The notes: generated by a model not told the origin, from the letters alone. Counted from the stretch's first letter, positions 41,682-50,442 are shown. The stretch is DNA of 64,000 nt from Streptomyces sp. 378 (GCF_030124145.1 NZ_JASKMS010000010.1:1-64000), one strand, 5' to 3'. Program-made: numbers and translations.

Positions 41682-42740
41682 CTACGCCGCGATGTGATGG
41701 GCCAGCCGAAGGTGGGGGTCGCTCTCGCCCGGGGCCGGCTCGGGATCCGCGTGCACCAGGGCCGCGGTCAGCCGCGGTACCGCGTGCAGCAGCGCGTGCT
41801 CGGCCTCCACGGCGATGTGGTGGGCCTCGCGCACCGTCACGTCGCCGTCCACCACGACCGCCACCTCGGCGCGCAGCCGGTGGCCGATCCAGCGCAGCCG
41901 GAGCTCACCCACCCCGCGCACCCCGGGCACCTCGGTCAGGGCCCGTTCGGCCCGGTCCACCAGAGCCGGGTCGACGGCGTCCATCACCCGGCGGAACACC
42001 TCACGGCCCGCGTCCCGCAGCACCAGCGCGATCGCCGCCGTGATCGCCAGCCCGACGATCGGATCGGCCAGGTGCCAGCCCAGGGCCGAGCCCCCGGCGC
42101 CCAGCAGCACGGCCAAGGAGGTGAAGCCGTCCGTACGGGCGTGCAGTCCGTCGGCGACCAGGGCTGCCGAGCCGATCGAACGGCCGACGCGGATGCGGTA
42201 GCGGGCCACCCACTCGTTGCCGGCGAAGCCCACGAGAGCGGCCACGGCGACCGCCGGGACGTGCTGGACGGGGCGCGGATCCAGCAGCCGGTCCACCGCC
42301 GTCCAGCCCGCGAAGGCCGCGGACGCGGCGATCGTCAGCACGATCACGAGCCCGGCCAGGTCCTCGGCCCGCCCGTAGCCGTAGGTGAAGCGGCGGGTGG
42401 CCGCACGCCGGCCCAGCACGAAGGCGATCCCGAGGGGCACGGCGGTCAGCGCGTCCGCGGTGTTGTGCACCGTGTCCCCGAGCAGTGCCACCGATCCGGA
42501 CAGGGCCACCACGACCGCCTGGGCCAGCGCCGTCACCCCGAGGACGGCGAGCGAGACCCACAACGCACGCATCCCGCGCGCCGAGGACTCCAGCGCGGAG
42601 TCGACCTTGTCGGCCGTCTCGTGGGAATGCGGGGTGAGCAGATGGCTCAGCCGCCGGCGCAGGCCGTGCCGGTGGCCGTGACCGTGGCTGTGGCCGTGGG
42701 CGTGGTCGTGCGGGTGGGAGTGTTCGTGCCGGTCGCTCAC
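41682..42740 (-). CDS. cation diffusion facilitator (zinc/cobalt/cadmium-type metal exporter)
   Basis: Inner-membrane metal/proton antiporter of 352 residues. The N-terminus is very His-rich (DRHEHSHPHDHAHGHSHGHG), a typical metal-collecting tail. Helix II carries LLGDTVHNTADAL (HxxxD site) and helix V carries ALVADGLHARTDGFTSLAV (second HxxxD site). A C-terminal cytoplasmic domain with more histidines follows. The GTG at 42740 has AAGGGG six bases upstream. It is divergent from an ArsR-type regulator 63 bases away, its likely metal sensor. Confidence 0.93.
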   Translation of the reverse strand: MSDRHEHSHPHDHAHGHSHGHGHRHGLRRRLSHLLTPHSHETADKVDSALESSARGMRALWVSLAVLGVTALAQAVVVALSGSVALLGDTVHNTADALTAVPLGIAFVLGRRAATRRFTYGYGRAEDLAGLVIVLTIAASAAFAGWTAVDRLLDPRPVQHVPAVAVAALVGFAGNEWVARYRIRVGRSIGSAALVADGLHARTDGFTSLAVLLGAGGSALGWHLADPIVGLAITAAIALVLRDAGREVFRRVMDAVDPALVDRAERALTEVPGVRGVGELRLRWIGHRLRAEVAVVVDGDVTVREAHHIAVEAEHALLHAVPRLTAALVHADPEPAPGESDPHLRLAHHIAA

Positions 42741-42791
42741 GTGGATCCCCTTTCGGTGCGCGCGAGAGTGGACGTACCCGTCCCGGGACGC

Positions 42792-42813
42792 CATTATGTG
42801 CGTATGAGCGCAC
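42792..42813. promoter_or_regulatory. leaderless ArsR promoter and inverted repeat
   Basis: CATTAT (42792-42797) ends six bases before the ArsR ATG. An inverted repeat GTGCG-TATGAG-CGCAC (42798-42813) spans the start codon, where an ArsR/SmtB repressor would block transcription. The same word ATGTGCG(T/C)ATGA occurs at the start of the pobA-like gene. Confidence 0.5.
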
Positions 42814-43163
42814 GCATGCACTTGTCAGCTACGCATGATGCGCATCCGCGCAGCCCCGGCGACGAGCAGTTCGCCCTCGCCGCCGAACTCCTCGCCCTGC
42901 TGGGGGACCGGACCCGGCTCGCGCTGCTGCACGCGCTGACCGGGGGAGAGGCCGACGTCACGACCCTCACGGAAGCGTGCGGGGCGGCCAGACCGGCCGT
43001 CAGCCAGCACCTGGCGCGACTGCGCCTCGCGGGCCTGGTGAACACGCGGAAGGAAGGCCGCCGGGTGGTCTACTCACTCCGCGACGGCCATCTGCGCCGG
43101 CTCGTCGACGAGGCGCTGAACGTGGCCGACCACCGCCTCAGCGACCGGCCCCCGCACGACTGA
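42804..43163 (+). CDS. ArsR/SmtB-family metal-responsive regulator
   Basis: Winged-helix repressor of 119 residues: LLALLGDRTRLALLHALTGGEADVTTLTEACGAARPAVSQHLARLRLAGLV gives the helix-turn-helix and wing. His residues near both ends (MHLSATHDAHP and DHRLSDRPPHD) could form an alpha5- or N-terminal metal site, as in the Ni/Co/Zn sensors. It is divergent from the CDF exporter. The start at 42804 lacks a ribosome site and fits leaderless translation. Confidence 0.9.
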   Translation: MSARMHLSATHDAHPRSPGDEQFALAAELLALLGDRTRLALLHALTGGEADVTTLTEACGAARPAVSQHLARLRLAGLVNTRKEGRRVVYSLRDGHLRRLVDEALNVADHRLSDRPPHD

Positions 43164-43164
43164 G

Positions 43165-44388
43165 TCAGTACCGCGCCGCCGTCCCGAGGTACTGCTCGGC
43201 GAAGGCGGCGGCCGCCGCGGGCGAGGTGAACAGGCGGCGCAGCCGGGCGAGTGCGGTGCCCGCGCGGAACGGGTCGCCCGCCGCCGTGCCGTGGTACACC
43301 TCGGACAGCCACTGCGAGAACTCCTGGTAGTCCCACACGCGCCGCAGACACGCCTCCGCGTAGCCCGCGAGCCCGCTGCCGTCGCCGGCGGTCAGCCGGG
43401 CGGCCAGCGCGTCGCCGAGCAGGAACGCGTCGTGCAGGGCGAGGTTCATGCCCTTGGCGGCGATGGGGGCGACCAGATGGGCCGCGTCGCCGGCGAGGAA
43501 CAACCGGCCGTGCGCCATCGGCTCGACCACGTAGTCGTGCATGTCCAGCACGCGCTTCTCGATCAGCCGCCCCTCGGTCAGCGGCGGCACACCGGCCGCC
43601 CCGAGGCGCTCCCGGAGCTCGGCCCAGACGCGCTCGTGCGGCCAGTTCGCCGGGTCGTCGCCCGGCGGGCACTGGAGGTAGTAGCGGGTCACCTCCGGGC
43701 TGCGGGGCATCTGGCCGGCGAACCCGCGCGCGTGGCATCCGAACAGCACGCAGTCGGCGGACGGCGGGGCCTCGGCGAGCAGGGCCAGCCAGCCGACACC
43801 GTAGTCGTGCCGCGCGATGCGGACCCGCTCGGGCGGGAGCGAGGCCCGGCTCACCCCGCGCGCCCCGTCGCAGCCGGCGACGAAGTCGCAGTGCGCCACG
43901 CGGCTTTCACCCGTCTCCGGGCAGGTGTACGACACCCGGGGCCGGTCGGTGTCGAGGTCCTGGATCCGCACGTCCCGGACCCCGAAGCGGATCTCTCCGC
44001 CCCGAACGTCGGCGTACTCGCGCACCAGGTCCGTCACCAGCAACGGCTGCGGGTAGACGAAGTGGTGGCTGCCCGTCAGCTCGCCGTACGGGAACCGGTA
44101 GCGCTGCCCGTCGAAGCGGAACTCGCACGCGGTGTGCAGCTCGGCGCGGTCCAGCAGGTTCCGGGCGAGGCCCCGCTTCTCCAGGCCGCGCACGGCCCAT
44201 TCCTCGATGACCCCGGCCCGGGGCCGCTGTTCGACGAACGCACGGGTCTCCGTCTCCAGCACCAGGCAGTCCACGGACGCGGCCCGCAGGATGTTGCCGA
44301 CGGTCAGACCCGCGGGACCGGCGCCCACGACGACGACCGGGAAGCGTTGCGGGGCGCCGGAGCCGGCGGACGGGAGGGCGTGGGTCAT
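43165..44388 (-). CDS. pobA: 4-hydroxybenzoate 3-monooxygenase-like flavoprotein
   Basis: Class A FAD hydroxylase of 407 residues that would convert 4-hydroxybenzoate to protocatechuate. FAD motif VVVVGAGPAGLTVGNIL; the PobA-specific segment ETRAFVEQRPRAGVIEEWAVRGLEKRGLA; DG motif FVAGCDGARGVSR; GD motif LFLAGDAAHLVAPIAAKGMNLAL. Length and motifs match PobA closely. CATAAT lies six bases before the ATG at 44388, so the message is probably leaderless. No protocatechuate ring-cleavage genes are nearby. Confidence 0.9.
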   Translation of the reverse strand: MTHALPSAGSGAPQRFPVVVVGAGPAGLTVGNILRAASVDCLVLETETRAFVEQRPRAGVIEEWAVRGLEKRGLARNLLDRAELHTACEFRFDGQRYRFPYGELTGSHHFVYPQPLLVTDLVREYADVRGGEIRFGVRDVRIQDLDTDRPRVSYTCPETGESRVAHCDFVAGCDGARGVSRASLPPERVRIARHDYGVGWLALLAEAPPSADCVLFGCHARGFAGQMPRSPEVTRYYLQCPPGDDPANWPHERVWAELRERLGAAGVPPLTEGRLIEKRVLDMHDYVVEPMAHGRLFLAGDAAHLVAPIAAKGMNLALHDAFLLGDALAARLTAGDGSGLAGYAEACLRRVWDYQEFSQWLSEVYHGTAAGDPFRAGTALARLRRLFTSPAAAAAFAEQYLGTAARY

Positions 44389-44644
44389 GCGCACATTATG
44401 GAGGCCGGTCCCGGGGGACGGGCACCCGCGCGACGGCCACCTCCCATGCCTCGCTCGATCTCCCCGGACCGGGGAACCGAGGCGCGGGCCCGGTAGCAGA
44501 TCGCCGGTGAGAAACGGCGACGACCAGCACGTCCCACCACAGACCCAGGTGCCACCGGCCGCCGAATCCGCGGCGGTGTACCAGACGTAGCCGCCGACGA
44601 GTCGTGCACCCTCGACCGGGTGCGGGAATGCCGTGGGAAACGCC

Positions 44645-45073
44645 TCAGGAATCCTGAACGCGGTGATCAGACAGCCGTGGGATCTCGATCGCCGGGCAGC
44701 GGTCCATCACCGTCTCCAGGCCCGCCGCCCGGGTCCGGTCGTACGCCGCTTCGTCGATGACGCCGAGCTGGAACCAGACGCCCTTGGCGCCCTTGGCGAC
44801 CGCCTCGTCGGCGACGGCTCCGGCGAGGTCGCTGTTCACGAAGACGTCCACGACGTCCACGTCGAAGGGGATGTCCGCCAGGCTCGCGTACCCCTTCTCC
44901 CCGTGCACCGTCTCCGCCTTCGGGTGCACCGGCACCACGCGCTTGCCGAAGCGCTGGAGCACGGCGGCGACGCCGTACGCCGCGCGCTGCCGGTTCGACG
45001 ACAGGCCCACCACGGCCCAGGTGTCGCCGAGCCCGGTGAGAATCCTGCGGACCGTTGCCTCGTCGCCGTACAC
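44645..45073 (-). CDS. CoA-binding protein (CoA_binding_2/YccU-like)
   Basis: Rossmann-fold protein of 142 residues: DTWAVVGLSSNRQRAAYGVAAVLQRFGKRVVPVHPK, then DIPFDVDVVDVFVNSDLAG and GVWFQLGVIDE. It binds CoA or a nucleotide; the physiological role is unknown. The GTG at 45073 has GAGGAGG six bases upstream. It is divergent from the B12 riboswitch operon. Confidence 0.88.
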   Translation of the reverse strand: MYGDEATVRRILTGLGDTWAVVGLSSNRQRAAYGVAAVLQRFGKRVVPVHPKAETVHGEKGYASLADIPFDVDVVDVFVNSDLAGAVADEAVAKGAKGVWFQLGVIDEAAYDRTRAAGLETVMDRCPAIEIPRLSDHRVQDS

Positions 45074-45164
45074 CGGCGGCCTCCTCGGAAGTCGTGAACG
45101 ACCTGCTCCCGGGTTCAACGGCGCGGGGTGCGCGGTGATTCCCCGGACGGCCTCCGTGATAGCT

Positions 45165-45340
45165 TGCCGAGGCCAGTCGAACCCATGTACGTGGGTCAGG
45201 GAATCCGGTGCGAATCCGGAACTGACGCGCAGCGGTGAGGGGGACGGGCGGGGCCTCGGCCACTGGACTCCCTCGTGGACGTCCGGGAAGGCGCTCCGAT
45301 CCGGGTGAACCCGAGTCCGAAGACCTGCTGGCGGCCCCCG
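45165..45340 (+). promoter_or_regulatory. cobalamin (B12) riboswitch
   Basis: Conserved cobalamin-aptamer blocks appear in order: AATCCGGTGCGAATCCGGAA (45202-45221) with ACTGACGCGCAGCGGTGA (45221-45238), the ACTGG element near 45263, GGGAAGGCG near 45285, and the B12 box GAGTCCGAAGACCTGCTGGC (45313-45332). It is on the same strand as the transporter operon that starts at 45416 and should repress it when cobalamin is plentiful. Exact ends are approximate. Confidence 0.92.
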
Positions 45341-45415
45341 CGGCCGCATGCGGCGGGGGAGCACCGTACGACCGGGCTCCGCGCATGGGCCCTCGACGCC
45401 TGAGGACTGGTTCTC

Positions 45416-46432
45416 GTGCCCCTCACCCGACCCGCCCCCGCCGCCGTCCTGCTCGCGGCCGGCTCCCTGCTCCTGACCGGCTGCGGCGCCTCCGGACCCA
45501 CGACGGCGAAGGCCGCCGTCACGCTCGTCAACTGCGGCCACGACGTCGCCGTCGAGACCCCGCCGCGGCACGCGGTCTCCCTCAACCAGGGCACCACCGA
45601 GATCCTGCTGTCCCTCGGTCTCGCCGACCGCCTCGCGGGCACCGCCACCTGGACCGACCCGGTGATGAAGGGGCTGGAGAAGGCCAACGCGCGGGTGCCG
45701 CGCATCGCCGACGACAACCCGTCCTTCGAACGCGTCCTGGACACCGATCCCGACTTCGTCGCCGCGTCCTTCGTCTCCACCCTCGGCAAGGGCGGCGTCG
45801 CCACCCGCGAGCAGTTCGAGAAGCTCGGCGTCCCCACCTACGTCTCCCCGTCCGACTGCGCCGGCAAGGACAACTCCGGTGGCGGTGACGGAGCGCGCGA
45901 CGAAGCCCTGGGCATCGACACCGTCTACGGCGAAGTCCGCGACCTCGCCACCGTGTTCGGGGTGAAGGAACGCGGCGACGCGCTCGTGGCCTCGCTCCGG
46001 CAGCGCATGGAGAAGGCCACGGCGGGCGTCGACGCCTCCGACGTCACCCTCCTGTACTGGTTCGCCAACTCCGAGTCGCCCTACATGGCCGGCTGCTGCG
46101 GAGCGCCCGGCATCATCACCCGGGCCCTCGGCGCGCAGAACGCCTTCGACGACACGCACGAGGAATGGCCGCAGATCAACTGGGAGACGGTCGCCGACCG
46201 CGACCCCGACGTCCTCGTCATCGGCGACCTGACCCGCAAGTCACAGACCGCCGAGTCGGCCGCGAAGAAGATCGCCTTCCTGGAGTCCAACCCCGTCACC
46301 AGGACCATGGACGCCGTCCGGCACAAGCGGTACGTGCTGCTCAGCGGGCAAGCAATGAACCCGACCATCCGCACCGTCGAGGGCGTGGAGCGGGTGACGG
46401 CGGGGCTGCGCCGGTTCGGGCTGGTGAAGTGA
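45416..46432 (+). CDS. btuF: cobalamin-type ABC transporter substrate-binding lipoprotein
   Basis: Lipid-anchored class III binding protein of 338 residues. Lipobox LTGC (Cys23); then a BtuF/FepB-like start (PRHAVSLNQGTTEILLSLGL) and the long backbone helix typical of this class; a CCGAPG segment is unusual. The GTG start at 45416 has GAGGA nine bases upstream and follows a B12 riboswitch, so cobalamin or a corrinoid is the inferred ligand. It is coupled by a GTGA overlap to the permease gene. Confidence 0.9.
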   Translation: MPLTRPAPAAVLLAAGSLLLTGCGASGPTTAKAAVTLVNCGHDVAVETPPRHAVSLNQGTTEILLSLGLADRLAGTATWTDPVMKGLEKANARVPRIADDNPSFERVLDTDPDFVAASFVSTLGKGGVATREQFEKLGVPTYVSPSDCAGKDNSGGGDGARDEALGIDTVYGEVRDLATVFGVKERGDALVASLRQRMEKATAGVDASDVTLLYWFANSESPYMAGCCGAPGIITRALGAQNAFDDTHEEWPQINWETVADRDPDVLVIGDLTRKSQTAESAAKKIAFLESNPVTRTMDAVRHKRYVLLSGQAMNPTIRTVEGVERVTAGLRRFGLVK

Positions 46433-47481
46433 CCGCCCGCAGTGAGCCGGCCCCAGGGGCCCGGCCCCGGCGCGGGACCGGGCCGGCGCTGGGCGCGGCG
46501 GGGGCCGTCGCGCTCGTCGCCTCCCTCGCCGTGGCCATCACCATCGGCCCGGCCGACATCAAGGTCGCCGACGTGTGGTCCGTCGTGGCCGCCCACCTCG
46601 GTCTCGGCAACTCGGGGCTGACGCCGATCCGGGACGGGATCGTCTGGCAGCTGCGGCTGCCCCGCACCCTGCTCGCCGCGGTGTGCGGGGCCGGACTCGC
46701 CGTGTGCGGGGCGGTGATGCAGTCGCTGCTGCGCAACCCCCTCGCCGACCCGTTCGTGCTCGGCGTGTCCTCGGGCGCCTCCACCGGAGCGGTCCTCGTC
46801 GTCGTGCTCGGCGTGGGTGGCGGCGCCCTCCCGGTGTCCGCCGGCGCGTTCCTCGGCGCCCTGCTGTCGTTCGCGTTGGTGCTGCTGCTCAGTCACACCC
46901 TCGGCGGCACCACCGAGCGGGTCGTCCTCGCGGGCGTCGCCGCCATGCAGCTCTTCTCGGCGCTCACCTCCTTCGTCGTCATGACCGCCGCCGACGCCGA
47001 GACGACCCGCGGCGTGCTGTTCTGGCTCCTCGGCTCCCTCGGCGGCGCCGGCTGGACCGACGTGTGGCTGTGCCTGGCCGTGCTGGCCGTGGCGCTGGGG
47101 GTGTGCCTGCCGTACGCCCGTACCCTCGACGCCTTCGCCTTCGGGCAGGACGCGGCGGCCGCGCTCGGGGTGTCCGTCGCCCGCACCCGCCTGGTGCTGC
47201 TGTGCGTCACGGCCCTGCTCACGGCCGCCCTGGTCAGCTCGGCCGGGGCGATCGGCTTCGTGGGACTGGTCCTGCCGCACGCCACCCGGGCCCTGACCGG
47301 TCCCGGACACGCACGGCTCCTGCCGGTCACCGCCCTCGCGGGGGCGGTGTTCCTGGTGTGGGTCGACACCCTGGCCCGTACCGTCCTCGATCCGCAGGAG
47401 GTTCCGGTGGGGGTCGTGACGTCGCTGATCGGAGTACCGGCGTTCGTGGCGGTGCTGTACCGGACGCGGAGGGTGCGGTGA
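46429..47481 (+). CDS. btuC: FecCD-family ABC permease (cobalamin-type)
   Basis: Ten-helix permease of 350 residues in the BtuC/FecCD family: LRLPRTLLAAVCGAGLAVCGAVMQSLLRNPLADPFVLGVSSGA is the conserved N-terminal signature, and GAIGFVGLVLPHATRAL is the ATPase-contact region. GTG start overlapping the previous stop by four bases. It probably imports cobalamin, given the riboswitch ahead of the operon. Confidence 0.93.
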   Translation: MTARSEPAPGARPRRGTGPALGAAGAVALVASLAVAITIGPADIKVADVWSVVAAHLGLGNSGLTPIRDGIVWQLRLPRTLLAAVCGAGLAVCGAVMQSLLRNPLADPFVLGVSSGASTGAVLVVVLGVGGGALPVSAGAFLGALLSFALVLLLSHTLGGTTERVVLAGVAAMQLFSALTSFVVMTAADAETTRGVLFWLLGSLGGAGWTDVWLCLAVLAVALGVCLPYARTLDAFAFGQDAAAALGVSVARTRLVLLCVTALLTAALVSSAGAIGFVGLVLPHATRALTGPGHARLLPVTALAGAVFLVWVDTLARTVLDPQEVPVGVVTSLIGVPAFVAVLYRTRRVR

Positions 47482-48275
47482 GCGGCACCGGGCGTGCGAA
47501 GAGTGAGGGGCTGCGGGCCGAGCGGGTCAGCCGCCGCGCCGACGGACGTCTCATCCTGGACGGCGTGGTCCTGGCGCCCGAGCCCGGTTCCACCGTCGGC
47601 GTGCTCGGCCCCAACGGCTCCGGCAAGTCCACGCTGCTGCGGCTGCTGGCCGGACTGCTCACGCCGACCTCCGGAGTCGTCACGCTCGACGGCGCACCAC
47701 TCGCCGAACTGCCCCGCCGCACGGTCGCCCGCCGCCTCGCCGTCGTCGAGCAACAGTCGGACACCCAGGTCGAACTGACGGTGCAGGACGTCGTACGGCT
47801 GGGCCGCGTCCCGCACCGCCGGGCCTGGACACCCGCCTCCGCGGACGACGAGCGGGCCGTGCGCGCCGCCCTGGAGCGCACGGACCTCACCGGCCGTTCC
47901 GGCCAGCCCTGGCACACCCTCTCGGGCGGCGAACGCCAGCGGGTGCAGATCGCCCGCGCGCTCGCCCAGGAACCCCGCGAACTCCTCCTCGACGAGCCCA
48001 CCAACCACCTCGACATCCACCACCAGCTCGACCTGCTCACCCTCGTCACGGGCCTTCCGGTCACCACCGTCGTCGCCCTGCACGACCTCAACCTCGCGGC
48101 GATGTACTGCGATCAGGTCGTGGTGCTGTGCGCGGGGCGGGTCGTGGCCGGGGGCACTCCGGGGGACGTCCTCACGCAGGAACTCATCGCCGAGGTGTAC
48201 GGGGTGCGGGCCGACGTTCGCCCTGAAGGGCACGAGGGGCGGCCGCATGTGCGGTTCCTGGGGACGCTGGCCTGA
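47478..48275 (+). CDS. btuD: ABC transporter ATPase (cobalamin-type)
   Basis: ATPase subunit of 265 residues. Walker A GPNGSGKST, Q-loop VEQQSDTQVELTV, signature LSGGERQRV, Walker B LLLDEPTNHLD, switch His in VALHDLNLA. GTG start overlapping the permease stop by four bases. Completes a BtuF-C-D operon under the B12 riboswitch. Confidence 0.93.
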   Translation: MSGTGRAKSEGLRAERVSRRADGRLILDGVVLAPEPGSTVGVLGPNGSGKSTLLRLLAGLLTPTSGVVTLDGAPLAELPRRTVARRLAVVEQQSDTQVELTVQDVVRLGRVPHRRAWTPASADDERAVRAALERTDLTGRSGQPWHTLSGGERQRVQIARALAQEPRELLLDEPTNHLDIHHQLDLLTLVTGLPVTTVVALHDLNLAAMYCDQVVVLCAGRVVAGGTPGDVLTQELIAEVYGVRADVRPEGHEGRPHVRFLGTLA

Positions 48276-48377
48276 GAGGAGCGCCGCACAGGCCACCGGC
48301 GGGGGCGATCGCGCCACGGTGGCCCGAAAACGCCGAACCTGCCCGCGTACGCGTGTCCGCCCGCCTACGCTCACCCC

Positions 48378-49094
48378 GTGCTGCGCATCATCGACGCCCG
48401 AAGCCATGAGCCGGTCGACGCCGCCCCGGCCCGCCGGGGCCTGACCCGTGTCGTGGTGCACGCGCACGGTTCCGACACGACGAACCTGCGGGTGCTGCTC
48501 GTCGGGGACCTCCTCGTCCGGGCCCTGGAACTCGGCGGCACACCGGTGTGGGCGCTGCTGACCGGCGGCCGCAGGCAGGCGGAACTGCGTGCGGACGCCG
48601 CGGCCCTCGGCATGCACCCCTTCGAGGACAGTCCCGACGTCGGCGCCGGACTGGGCGAGGCCCAGGCCGTGCACGTCGTCGCCGAGGACGGGCCGCTGCC
48701 CGACGGGGTGCGGATCGCCGTCGCGCCGGTGGCGGTGGACACGCCGGACCACTCCGACCCCGCCGCCCTGCGCCTGGCCCTGCTCACCCGGCACCACAGC
48801 GCGCCCGTCCGGCTGGAAAGGGCCTCCCTCGGCGACGCCCGCGACACCCTCGCCCGCTGGCGCACCGCGGTCGCCCGCTGGGCGCGGCAGCCCTCACGGC
48901 CGATCCCCGACGACGTGCGGGGGCGGCTGCGCGACGCCTGGGAGGACGACCTGGACGTGCCCGGGGTGCTGGACGTCCTGCGCCACGTCGAGACCGAGCC
49001 GGACCTCGCGGACGGCGCACGCTTCGAGACGTACGCCTACGCCGACCGGCTCCTCGGCCTCGAACTCACCCGCGATCTGGGGTCACCGTCATGA
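48378..49094 (+). CDS. reduced cysteinyl-tRNA-synthetase-like protein
   Basis: Protein of 238 residues. The N-terminal part (RVVVHAHGSDTTNLRVLLVGDLLVRALELGGTPVWALLTGG) resembles the nucleotide-binding start of CysRS/MshC. The C-terminal part (AWEDDLDVPGVLDVLRHVET, then ARFETYAYADRLLGLELTRDLG) resembles the helical domain of CysRS. The catalytic HIGH and KMSKS motifs and zinc ligands are missing, so it cannot charge tRNA normally. TACGCT lies six bases before the GTG, pointing to a leaderless message. It overlaps the SixA gene by four bases. Confidence 0.7.
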   Translation: MLRIIDARSHEPVDAAPARRGLTRVVVHAHGSDTTNLRVLLVGDLLVRALELGGTPVWALLTGGRRQAELRADAAALGMHPFEDSPDVGAGLGEAQAVHVVAEDGPLPDGVRIAVAPVAVDTPDHSDPAALRLALLTRHHSAPVRLERASLGDARDTLARWRTAVARWARQPSRPIPDDVRGRLRDAWEDDLDVPGVLDVLRHVETEPDLADGARFETYAYADRLLGLELTRDLGSPS

Positions 49095-49633
49095 TCGAAC
49101 GCTCCGGAGCGGGTCCGCTGCGCCGCCTGATCGTGCTGCGGCACGCCAAGTCCTCCTGGCCCCCGGACGTCGCCGACCACGAACGCCCCCTCGCCCCGCG
49201 GGGCCGCCGGGACGCCCCGGCGGCCGGGCGGGCCCTGGCCGACGCCGACCTCCTGCCGGACCTCGCGCTGTGCTCCACCGCCGTCCGCGCCCGCCGGACC
49301 TGGGACCTGGCCGCGGCCGAGTGGGGCACGCCCCCGCCGGTCCGGCACGACCGCCGCATCTACGCCGCCGGCCCGTCCGGTCTGCTGGCCGTCGTGCACG
49401 AGGTGCCCGCCGAGGTGGAGACCCTGCTGCTGATCGGGCACAACCCGGGCCTGGAGGAACTGGTCCTGGCCCTCGCCGACGACGGCCTCGACGACACCCT
49501 GGAGCGGGTCCGGACGAAGTTCCCCACCTCGGCGATCGCCGTGCTGTCCTGGCGCGGCACGGCCTGGCGGGCCCTCACCCCCGGCACCGCGCTGCTCACC
49601 TCCGTGATCGTGCCCCGGGGCGCCAAGAAGTAG
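49091..49633 (+). CDS. SixA-type histidine phosphatase
   Basis: Phosphohistidine/phosphomonoester phosphatase of 180 residues. The catalytic motif is LRHAKSSW (family RHG variant), the second His is in LLIGHNPGLEEL, and the acid is near EVPAEVETL. SixA-like enzymes dephosphorylate phosphohistidine proteins; the target here is unknown. The ATG overlaps the stop of the CysRS-like gene (ATGA), so the two are co-translated. Confidence 0.88.
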   Translation: MIERSGAGPLRRLIVLRHAKSSWPPDVADHERPLAPRGRRDAPAAGRALADADLLPDLALCSTAVRARRTWDLAAAEWGTPPPVRHDRRIYAAGPSGLLAVVHEVPAEVETLLLIGHNPGLEELVLALADDGLDDTLERVRTKFPTSAIAVLSWRGTAWRALTPGTALLTSVIVPRGAKK

Positions 49634-49660
49634 GCCGGGAGCCGCGCATAGGCTGGCCGG

Positions 49661-50287
49661 ATGCAGGACGAATACCGCACGGTCACCGCCACCGGCGTGC
49701 ACGAGACCGAGGTCAACCGCTCCCGCTTCGTGTGCGCCCTCGCCCCGGCGGCCACCGAACAGGAGGCCCAGGCCTTCATCACCGCGGTCCGCAAGGAGCA
49801 CGCCGACGCGAGCCACAACTGCTGGGCCTACGTCATCGGCGCCGACGCCTCCGTCCAGAAGGCGAGCGACGACGGCGAACCGGGCGGCACGGCCGGAGTC
49901 CCCATGCTCCAGATGCTGCTGCGCCGGGACATGCGGTACGTCGTCGCCGTCGTCACCCGCTACTACGGCGGGGTCAAGCTCGGCGCCGGTGGGCTCATCC
50001 GGGCGTACGGCGGAGCGGTCGGCGAGGCGCTGGACAGCCTCGGCACCCGCACCCGCCGCAGGTTCCGGCTGGCCACGGTCACCGTCGACCACCAGCGCGC
50101 CGGCAAACTCGAGAACGACCTGCGCACCACCGGACGCGAGGTCCGCGACGTGCGCTACGCGGAGGCCGTCACGATCGAGATCGCGCTTCCGGACGCCGAC
50201 GTGGAGGCCTTCAGAGCCTGGCTCGCCGACGCCACCGCCGGGACGGCCGGCTTCGAACCGGGCGGAGAGGCGTACGGCGACGCGTGA
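49661..50287 (+). CDS. YigZ/IMPACT family protein
   Basis: Protein of 208 residues with the UPF0029 N-terminal domain (SDDGEPGGTAGVPML and VTRYYGGVKLGAGGLIRAYGG) and a ferredoxin-like C-terminal domain. Relatives bind nucleic acids or ribosome-linked factors; no reaction is established. TAGGCT lies six bases before the ATG with no ribosome site, so it is probably leaderless. Confidence 0.92.
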   Translation: MQDEYRTVTATGVHETEVNRSRFVCALAPAATEQEAQAFITAVRKEHADASHNCWAYVIGADASVQKASDDGEPGGTAGVPMLQMLLRRDMRYVVAVVTRYYGGVKLGAGGLIRAYGGAVGEALDSLGTRTRRRFRLATVTVDHQRAGKLENDLRTTGREVRDVRYAEAVTIEIALPDADVEAFRAWLADATAGTAGFEPGGEAYGDA

Positions 50288-50403
50288 CGTGCGGGCCCGC
50301 GTGCGGCGGCTTTTCTCTGTACACATACGGACATGTCCCTTGGATCGGCGCCGGGCGGGCGGGGCTTGCCGAGGTTCGTGGTGGAGCAGGGGCCCGCACG
50401 CGT

Positions 50404-50442
50404 TAGCGTGGTGGGTGCTGACAGCGAGCCGTACCGGCTCGC
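50404..50442 (+). promoter_or_regulatory. sbcDC leader: -10 box and 19-base palindrome
   Basis: TAGCGT (50404-50409) can serve as a -10 box. Just after the expected transcription start lies a perfect inverted repeat GCGAGCCG-TAC-CGGCTCGC (50424-50442), which could be a repressor site or an mRNA hairpin about 48 bases before the sbcD start. It does not match the LexA consensus of actinobacteria. Confidence 0.45.

Noticed and set aside
44430..44480. CCCCGG-A-CCGGGG hairpin as a terminator upstream of the pobA-like gene
   Set aside because: The loop is too short for the full stem and no transcript is known to end there; it may be simple GC symmetry.
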